In this document: piece by piece, positions 1 to 4,162 of the stretch
Layout: each line of letters begins with the position of its first letter
How positions within the stretch are numbered: position 1 is the first letter of the stretch
Assembly: GCA_017453085.1 (NCBI GenBank)
Contig: JAFTKV010000236.1
Coordinates: forward strand, 1 to 6,410
Length of the DNA stretch: 6,410 nucleotides
Direction of reading: 5' to 3'
Source: Clostridia bacterium
Lineage (GTDB): Bacteria > Bacillota > Clostridia > Oscillospirales > CAG-272
Program-made: the position numbers and the translations under genes
Notes under the pieces: model-generated
What the model was told of the DNA's origin: nothing
Databases searched by the model: none
What the model saw: the letters and a program-made list of their open reading frames with translations, nothing else

Positions 1-2275
1 TATAGGGGTCGGCAACGCCGGGACCCATTACCAAATAGTTGTAGAACTCGGTGAAATCTTCGCCGTTGAAGCCGACTTTCAGATAATCTACCGCCTTCCG
101 CAGCAGCTCGTTGCCGTTGTAGTAAACCGAAGAACGGTAGCCGCGGCGCCACAGATCGTCCACCTCGGGGGTGGTCAGACCAAAGATATAGATATTGTCG
201 GGACCCACAGCCTCGGCGATCTCTACGTTTGCGCCGTCAAGAGTACCGATGGTAACCGCACCGTTGATCATCAGCTTCATGTTGCCGGTACCCGATGCTT
301 CCTTGCCCGCCAAAGAGATCTGCTCGGACACGTCGGCGGCAGGGATCAGCACCTCAGCCATGGATACGCGGTAATCCTCTGCGAAGACTACCCGCATCTT
401 CTCACGGAGCTTGGGATCCTTCTCAATATCAGCGGAGATGCAGTAGATCAGCTTGATGATCTGCTTCGCCATATAGTAGCCGGGAGCGGCCTTTGCACCG
501 AAGATGAAGGTCTGAGGAGTCATCTCCCTGTCGGGATTTTCCTTCAGCTGAACGTAGAGGGAGATGATCCGCAGGGTGTTCAGCAGCTGACGCTTATACT
601 CGTGCATACGCTTGATCTGCACGTCAAAGAGAGAGGCGGGATCAATGCCCACGCCGGTGCGGGACTTGAGCCAGTTGGAGAAGCGCACCTTGTTGTCCAT
701 CTTGATCTGGGACAGACGGTCGAGAACCGCTTTGTCGTCGGCAAACTTCTTGAAGTCCTGCAGCTTGTCGGGATTTTTGCGGTAGGTGGTACCGATGGTC
801 TCGTCCAGCAGGTCGCACAGACCGGGGTTGGCGTAGCACAGCCAGCGGCGGTGTGCGATACCATTGGTGACGTTGGTGAACTTCTCGGGGGTGTAGTTGT
901 AGAAGTCCGAGAAAATGGTCTTGGTGAGGATATCGGAATGGAGCTTCGACACTCCGTTGACGGTGTGAGAGCCCACTACCGACAGGTTTGCCATCTTGAC
1001 TCTGCCGTGAGAGAGGATGGACATATGGGTGATGCGATCCCAGTCGCCGGGATAGCGGTTCCACAGGTCTGCGCAGAAGCGGCGGTTGATCTCGCAAACG
1101 ATCTGGTGCAGACGGGGGAGCTTGTAGCGGAAGAGATCCTCGTTCCAGGTCTCCAGTGCTTCGGGCAGGACGGTGTGGTTGGTGTAGGAAACCATCTTGG
1201 TGACGATCGCCCATGCGTCCTCCCAGGTGTAGGAGTAGGTGTCGATGAGGATGCGCATCAGCTCGGGCACCACCAGTGCGGGGTGGGTATCGTTGATGTG
1301 GATGGACACCTTATCGGCGAAGTTGTTCAGGTTGCCGTAGGAGCGCAGGTGGTCGGCGATGATGGACTGGAGGGATGCGCAAACCAAGAAATACTGCTGG
1401 GTCAGACGGAGCAGCTTGCCTTCCTCGTGGTTATCCGAGGGATAGAGCACCTTGGAGATGATGGCCGCCTGGTTCTGCTCCTCCATAGCGCGGAAGTACT
1501 CGCCCTGCGAGAAGAGATTCATAGAGAAGTTGTTCACCGCAGATGCCTTCCACAGGCGCAGGGAGTTGACCGCCTCGCAGTCAGCGCCCGAGATGAGGAT
1601 GTCGTAGGGGACGGCCTGGATCTCGGTATAGTTGGTGTGGACGATATCACACTTGCCGTCCACCCAGTTTTCGGTGATATGACCGCCCAGTCTGACGGTG
1701 CAGGTCTTGTCGGTACGGGGTACCAGCCAGCTCTCGCCGGAGGGCATCCACACGTCGGGGAGCTCCATCTGGTCGCCGTCTACGATCTTCTGCTTGAACA
1801 GACCGTACTCGTAAAGGATGGAGAAGCCGGTTGCGGAGTAATTCTGGGAGGTGAGGCCGTCCATAAAGCAGGCGGCAAGGCGACCCAGACCGCCGTTGCC
1901 AAGGCCGGGATCGGCTTCCAGCTCGTAGAGCTCGTCGAGGTTATAGCCCCATTCGGCGAGGATCTTGGCATAATCCTTCTCGATGCCCAGATTGCCCAGA
2001 TTGTTTCTCAGCTGTCTGCCAATGAGGAATTCCATGCAGAGGTAGTAGATCTTCTTCCCTTCCTGGCGGGTTACGTTTTTCTTGAAATTGGTGCGCTTAG
2101 CGGCAAGGATATCCTTTACGGCCAGCAGAACGGCCTTGTAGATCTGATCCTTGCTTGCCTCGGCGGGGGTGGTGCCGAAATAGCGGGAGAGCTTCTGCTC
2201 GATGCCGGCACGCAGCTCCTGCTCGCGGCTGGGCTTTGCTGCTTTCACAGCGGTCTTTTTGGTGGTTGTTTTCAT
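1..2275 (-). CDS. glgP: Glycogen (alpha-glucan) phosphorylase, GT35, C-terminus cut by window edge
   Basis: Cytoplasmic enzyme that releases glucose-1-phosphate from the non-reducing ends of glycogen or maltodextrin using phosphate and pyridoxal phosphate. I translated it directly: 758 codons are visible and the frame is open at base 1, so about 40-60 residues are probably missing compared with the usual 800-840. Family landmarks appear in order: GNGGLGRLAACFMD (126-139), NDTHP with His331, TNGIAHRRW, KRMHEYKRQ (555-563, phosphate-site Arg556 and Lys561), and EASGTGNMK, whose Lys667 is the predicted PLP Schiff-base lysine. A basic N-terminal tail (MKTTTKKTAVKAAKPS) precedes the conserved core. 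The start at 2275 is chosen because AAAGGA lies 4 nt upstream. It follows glgA on the same strand, 231 bp away, with hairpins and a possible own promoter between them. Family identity is certain; whether glycogen or maltodextrin is the preferred substrate cannot be told. Confidence 0.96.
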   Translation of the reverse strand, partial: MKTTTKKTAVKAAKPSREQELRAGIEQKLSRYFGTTPAEASKDQIYKAVLLAVKDILAAKRTNFKKNVTRQEGKKIYYLCMEFLIGRQLRNNLGNLGIEKDYAKILAEWGYNLDELYELEADPGLGNGGLGRLAACFMDGLTSQNYSATGFSILYEYGLFKQKIVDGDQMELPDVWMPSGESWLVPRTDKTCTVRLGGHITENWVDGKCDIVHTNYTEIQAVPYDILISGADCEAVNSLRLWKASAVNNFSMNLFSQGEYFRAMEEQNQAAIISKVLYPSDNHEEGKLLRLTQQYFLVCASLQSIIADHLRSYGNLNNFADKVSIHINDTHPALVVPELMRILIDTYSYTWEDAWAIVTKMVSYTNHTVLPEALETWNEDLFRYKLPRLHQIVCEINRRFCADLWNRYPGDWDRITHMSILSHGRVKMANLSVVGSHTVNGVSKLHSDILTKTIFSDFYNYTPEKFTNVTNGIAHRRWLCYANPGLCDLLDETIGTTYRKNPDKLQDFKKFADDKAVLDRLSQIKMDNKVRFSNWLKSRTGVGIDPASLFDVQIKRMHEYKRQLLNTLRIISLYVQLKENPDREMTPQTFIFGAKAAPGYYMAKQIIKLIYCISADIEKDPKLREKMRVVFAEDYRVSMAEVLIPAADVSEQISLAGKEASGTGNMKLMINGAVTIGTLDGANVEIAEAVGPDNIYIFGLTTPEVDDLWRRGYRSSVYYNGNELLRKAVDYLKVGFNGEDFTEFYNYLVMGPGVADPY

Positions 2276-2279
2276 GGGA

Positions 2280-2285
2280 TCCTTT
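2280..2285 (-). promoter_or_regulatory. Ribosome binding site of glgP
   Basis: AAAGGA (within AGAAAGGA) ends 4 nt before the ATG at 2275 and fixes the start of glgP. It lies only 1 nt from the base of the 14-bp hairpin at 2287-2318, so that hairpin could influence ribosome access. Confidence 0.7.
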
Positions 2286-2286
2286 C

Positions 2287-2318
2287 TTGGGGAAACTTCT
2301 TGAAAGAAGTTTCCCCAA
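2287..2318. repeat. Perfect 14-bp hairpin directly upstream of the glgP ribosome site
   Basis: Arms 2287-2300 and 2305-2318 are perfectly complementary around a 4-nt loop (TGAA on the plus strand). The arm reads TTGGGGAAACTTCT. It is in the untranslated leader of glgP and is not followed by a U-tract on the minus strand, so it is unlikely to be a terminator for RNA running into glgP. It matches in design the hairpin at 2466-2493 (G-run, CTT, same TGAA loop), which suggests two copies of one intergenic element type. A role in mRNA stability or translation control is possible but not shown. Confidence 0.8.
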
Positions 2319-2367
2319 ACCCCTTCAAGAACTTCATGGAAAAAGAATCTCAGGGGTTGGTGGTAAT

Positions 2368-2394
2368 ATGATATATAAATATTAGAATTGACAA
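2368..2394 (-). promoter_or_regulatory. Possible promoter of glgP
   Basis: On the minus strand TTGTCA (2389-2394, one mismatch to TTGACA) is followed by TATCAT (2368-2373, one mismatch to TATAAT) in AT-rich DNA. The spacer is only 15 bp, shorter than the usual 17, so this is tentative. Its position just after the U-tract of the glgA terminator and about 95 bp before glgP would suit an independent glgP promoter. Confidence 0.35.
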
Positions 2395-2471
2395 AAAAAG
2401 AATTACCCCAAAGCCCATCCCGCAAAATTGCATCGCAATTTTGCTTAATAATAGTTTTGGGGGGCTTGGGG
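2393..2471 (-). terminator. Composite terminator-like structure after glgA
   Basis: Reading on the minus strand, an outer stem can form between 2462-2471 (CCCCAAGCCC) and 2406-2416 (GGGCTTTGGGG, one bulged base). It encloses a perfect 10-bp inner hairpin with arms 2435-2444 and 2422-2431 and a 3-nt loop. TAATTC and then a run of seven T (2399-2393) follow the outer stem. The stem plus U-run fits intrinsic termination of glgA, and the inner stem makes it cruciform-like. The C-run can also pair with an alternative G-run, so the exact fold is uncertain. Confidence 0.55.
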
Positions 2472-2493
2472 GACTTTTGAAAAAGTCCCCCAA
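2466..2493. repeat. Perfect hairpin just after the glgA stop codon
   Basis: Arms 2466-2478 (TTGGGGGACTTTT) and 2481-2493 are perfectly complementary. The physical loop is probably TGAA with a 12-bp stem. It begins 13 nt after the glgA stop and has no U-tract directly behind it, so it may protect the mRNA 3' end or form part of the larger terminator next to it. It shares its layout with the hairpin at 2287-2318. Confidence 0.8.
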
Positions 2494-2506
2494 ATCTATT
2501 TGATTT

Positions 2507-3928
2507 TTACATTCCTCTGTACAGATCGGCGTAGTTTTCTGCAGACGCGTTCCCGGAGAAGTCTGTGGTGATCACGTTGCGCAGAAGCTTTTTGCGGGTG
2601 GCATCATCCTGCCACAGAGCGATGGCGCGGCGGATCGCATCCAGCATATCGTGAGCATTGTAGGAGAAGAAGGTCACGCCGTTGCCCTCTCCGGTTTCGG
2701 GATTGAAGGGCTTGATGGTATCGTACAGACCGCCGGTCTCGCGCACCACGGGGATGGCGGCGTAACGGGAGGCGATCATCTGGGATAGACCGCAGGGCTC
2801 CGATTTGGAAGGCATCAGGAAGATGTCTGCGGCGGCGTAGATCTGCTTGGACAGCTTCTTGTCAAAGCGAATCAGCGCGCGTACCTTGTCGGGATAGCGG
2901 CTCTCCAGCCAGCGGAAGAAGTTCTCGAACTCCTCGTTGCCGGTGCCAAGGACTACCAGCTGTACGTCGCCCTCCAGCACCTGATCGATCACGTGCTTCA
3001 CCAGATCCACGCCCTTGTGGGACACCAGACGGGTGATCATAGCGATCATGGGAGTGCTCTCGCTGACGGGCAGACCCAGCTCCTTCTGCAGAGCAGTCTT
3101 GTTGGCCAGCTTGTTGGTAAACAGACGGTATTTCGCGCCGAACTTGGGGCCGATCATATCGGGATCGTTCATGGGATCGTAGTAGGAGACGTCGATGCCG
3201 TTAACGATGCCGCAGGACTTGTAGGCGTTCTCGGCGATGATGCCGTCCAGCCCCGATGCGTAGTAGGGAGTACGCAGCTCCTCACTGTACCGCTGGCTGA
3301 CGGTGGTAAGTTTGTCGCAGGCAACGATAGCACCCTTGGTCAGGTTCACGCAGTTGTCAAACTCCAGAAGAGACATTGTATCGGCAGGCAGCGCAAAGAC
3401 CTCGCTGAGGATATCCTTGCCGTAGATGCCCTGATACTCGATGTTGTGAATGGTGTAGACGGTTTTGATGTTGTAGTGAGGGTATTTCACCTTGGAATAG
3501 ATGACGGTCAACGCCGACTGCCAGTCGTTGGCGTGGAGGATATCGGGGATAAAGCCGATCTTTTCCAGCATTTCCATGACCGCCAGCGAGAAGTATGCGT
3601 ACCGCTCGCCGTCGTCGTACTCGCCGTAGAGGCGGGAACGCTTGAAGTAATATTCGTTGTCGATGAAGTAGACGGTGACGCCGTCCTTCTCCAATGCCCA
3701 GACGCCGCAGTATTGACAACGCCATGCCAGCTGAACGGTAAATTCAGCAACCTTGGTCATTTTTTCCCGCCATGCGGGGGTGATCTTTCCGTGGAGAGGC
3801 ATGACCATGCGCACGTCGTCCTCGGGGGAGTATGCTTTCAGCGCGGCAGGCAGAGAGCCCAGAACGTCGCCCAGACCGCCGGTGGATGCAAAAGGCAGCG
3901 CTTCGCCGCCTACGTATAAAATTTTCAT
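2507..3928 (-). CDS. glgA: Glycogen synthase (ADP-glucose type), GT5
   Basis: A 473-residue cytoplasmic enzyme that extends alpha-1,4-glucan chains from a nucleotide-glucose donor, usually ADP-glucose in bacteria. The length is normal for the family. The N-terminal Rossmann domain begins MKILYVGGEALPFASTGGLGDV. His161 lies in TIHNIEYQG. In the C-terminal domain, Arg300 and Lys305 (TRLVSHKGVDL) and Glu377 (SEPCGLSQM) fall at the same numbers as in E. coli GlgA, followed by PVVRETGGLYDTI. The odd point is residue 15: E. coli has the donor-binding Lys15 of KTGGL, but here it is Ser15 (STGGL). The start at 3928 is supported by AAAAGGAG 8 nt upstream. The gene has a consensus promoter and a structured leader. 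It lies upstream of glgP, so the two form a glycogen synthesis and breakdown pair. Function is near certain; donor specificity is inferred. Confidence 0.97.
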   Translation of the reverse strand: MKILYVGGEALPFASTGGLGDVLGSLPAALKAYSPEDDVRMVMPLHGKITPAWREKMTKVAEFTVQLAWRCQYCGVWALEKDGVTVYFIDNEYYFKRSRLYGEYDDGERYAYFSLAVMEMLEKIGFIPDILHANDWQSALTVIYSKVKYPHYNIKTVYTIHNIEYQGIYGKDILSEVFALPADTMSLLEFDNCVNLTKGAIVACDKLTTVSQRYSEELRTPYYASGLDGIIAENAYKSCGIVNGIDVSYYDPMNDPDMIGPKFGAKYRLFTNKLANKTALQKELGLPVSESTPMIAMITRLVSHKGVDLVKHVIDQVLEGDVQLVVLGTGNEEFENFFRWLESRYPDKVRALIRFDKKLSKQIYAAADIFLMPSKSEPCGLSQMIASRYAAIPVVRETGGLYDTIKPFNPETGEGNGVTFFSYNAHDMLDAIRRAIALWQDDATRKKLLRNVITTDFSGNASAENYADLYRGM

Positions 3929-3936
3929 GTAATTTT

Positions 3937-3944
3937 CTCCTTTT
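3937..3944 (-). promoter_or_regulatory. Ribosome binding site of glgA
   Basis: AAAAGGAG lies 8 nt before the ATG at 3928, a near-ideal Shine-Dalgarno sequence that fixes the start codon. Confidence 0.9.
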
Positions 3945-3952
3945 GATAGATT

Positions 3953-4008
3953 AAAAAAGGATAACCGCGGAGAATCCCTCTGAAACAGATAGACCTCTCC
4001 ACGGTTAT
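3953..4008 (-). terminator. Inverted repeat plus U-tract in the glgA promoter/leader
   Basis: Arms of 13 nt (4008-3996 and 3973-3961 on the minus strand) pair with a single G-U wobble, and a run of six T (3958-3953) follows 2 nt later: the form of an intrinsic terminator. A smaller stem (UCUG, UUU loop, CAGA) can form inside. The outer end of the first arm overlaps the last bases of the glgA -10 box. RNA started at the expected site near 4000 would therefore keep only the inner five pairs (GGAGA with UCUCC), whereas RNA arriving from upstream would carry the whole stem. It could act as a barrier to read-through or as an attenuator; which one is not known. Confidence 0.6.
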
Positions 4009-4035
4009 TATATCACGGGAACACAGGTTTGTCAA
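4007..4035 (-). promoter_or_regulatory. Consensus sigma-A promoter of glgA
   Basis: On the minus strand TTGACA (4030-4035), a 17-bp spacer and TATAAT (4007-4012) match the housekeeping consensus perfectly. Transcription should start near 4000 (GGAGAG), giving a leader of about 70 nt before glgA. Confidence 0.93.
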
Positions 4036-4069
4036 TCGGAATATGTCACAAATCATGGAAAAGATAGGA

Positions 4070-4078
4070 TGGTATAAT
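4070..4078 (+). promoter_or_regulatory. Plus-strand extended -10 promoter, divergent from glgA
   Basis: TGGTATAAT is a perfect -10 box with the TGn extension that can make a -35 box unnecessary; no good -35 is present. Start of transcription would fall near 4085, in the centre of the Rex-like palindrome. No plus-strand protein gene follows, but a terminator does, at 4128-4151. Confidence 0.45.
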
Positions 4079-4094
4079 GTTAAAGTTTTAACAA
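4077..4094. promoter_or_regulatory. Probable Rex (NADH/NAD+ repressor) operator
   Basis: On the minus strand TTGTTAA-AACT-TTAACAT matches 13 of 14 fixed positions of the clostridial Rex consensus TTGTTAA-N4-TTAACAA. The dyad is 7 + 2 + 7 bp (4078-4093). It lies between the glgA promoter and the opposing plus-strand promoter, covering the expected plus-strand start site and centred about 85 bp upstream of the glgA start. Rex itself is not encoded in the window. An AT-rich palindrome could arise by chance, but the flanking T on one side and the promoter placement favour a real site. Confidence 0.55.
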
Positions 4095-4151
4095 AGAGTC
4101 ATGACTTCCCTCCCCTTATCAAAAAAACAGACGCCGAAGCGTCTGTTTTTT
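4085..4151 (+). ncRNA. Candidate Rex-controlled small RNA with C-rich seed
   Basis: A transcript from the extended -10 promoter at 4070-4078 would start near 4085 and end at the terminator hairpin with U6, about 67 nt. It would contain a weak 4-bp hairpin around AGU-CAUG-ACU, then a single-stranded UUCCCUCCCCUUAUC with an A7 run, then a 7-bp GC-rich terminator stem. The C-rich stretch (4108-4115, CCCUCCCC) is complementary to strong Shine-Dalgarno sequences. Firmicute small RNAs RoxS/RsaE share this plan, and RoxS is repressed by Rex. No homology is claimed, only similar architecture. It is convergent with the surface-protein gene and shares its terminator. Confidence 0.35.
4121..4151. terminator. 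Bidirectional intrinsic terminator
   Basis: A 7-bp stem (4128-4134 with 4139-4145) is flanked by A7 on the left and T6 on the right, so it gives a U-tract on either strand. On the minus strand the loop is C(UUCG)G, the extra-stable tetraloop, followed by U7. It lies 11 nt after the stop of the surface-protein gene and clearly ends that transcript. On the plus strand it would end the candidate small RNA. Confidence 0.93.
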
Positions 4152-4162
4152 GATAGATTTAA

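Noticed and set aside
602..2371. Long plus-strand open frame (589 codons) opposite glgP, and similar ones opposite glgA (2993-3919) and the surface gene (4349-6076)
   Set aside because: They lie in exact antisense register with well-identified genes and exist because TTA, CTA and TCA codons are avoided. They have no ribosome sites and no recognisable domains.
2388..2420. Plus-strand TTGACA at 2388-2393 as a promoter
   Set aside because: No -10 box at a suitable distance and no gene follows on the plus strand.
3929..4000. glgA leader as a known riboswitch such as preQ1 or purine
   Set aside because: The length and AGAGG-like bases are suggestive at first, but the conserved cores of those classes are not present. 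Only the stem and U-tract are supported.
4088..4115. Four-codon minus-strand reading frame (MTLC) with a strong GGGGAGGG ribosome-like site
   Set aside because: It lies after the surface-gene terminator and before the glgA promoter, with no credible minus-strand promoter in between. The GGGGAGGG is better explained as the complement of the C-rich stretch of the candidate plus-strand RNA.
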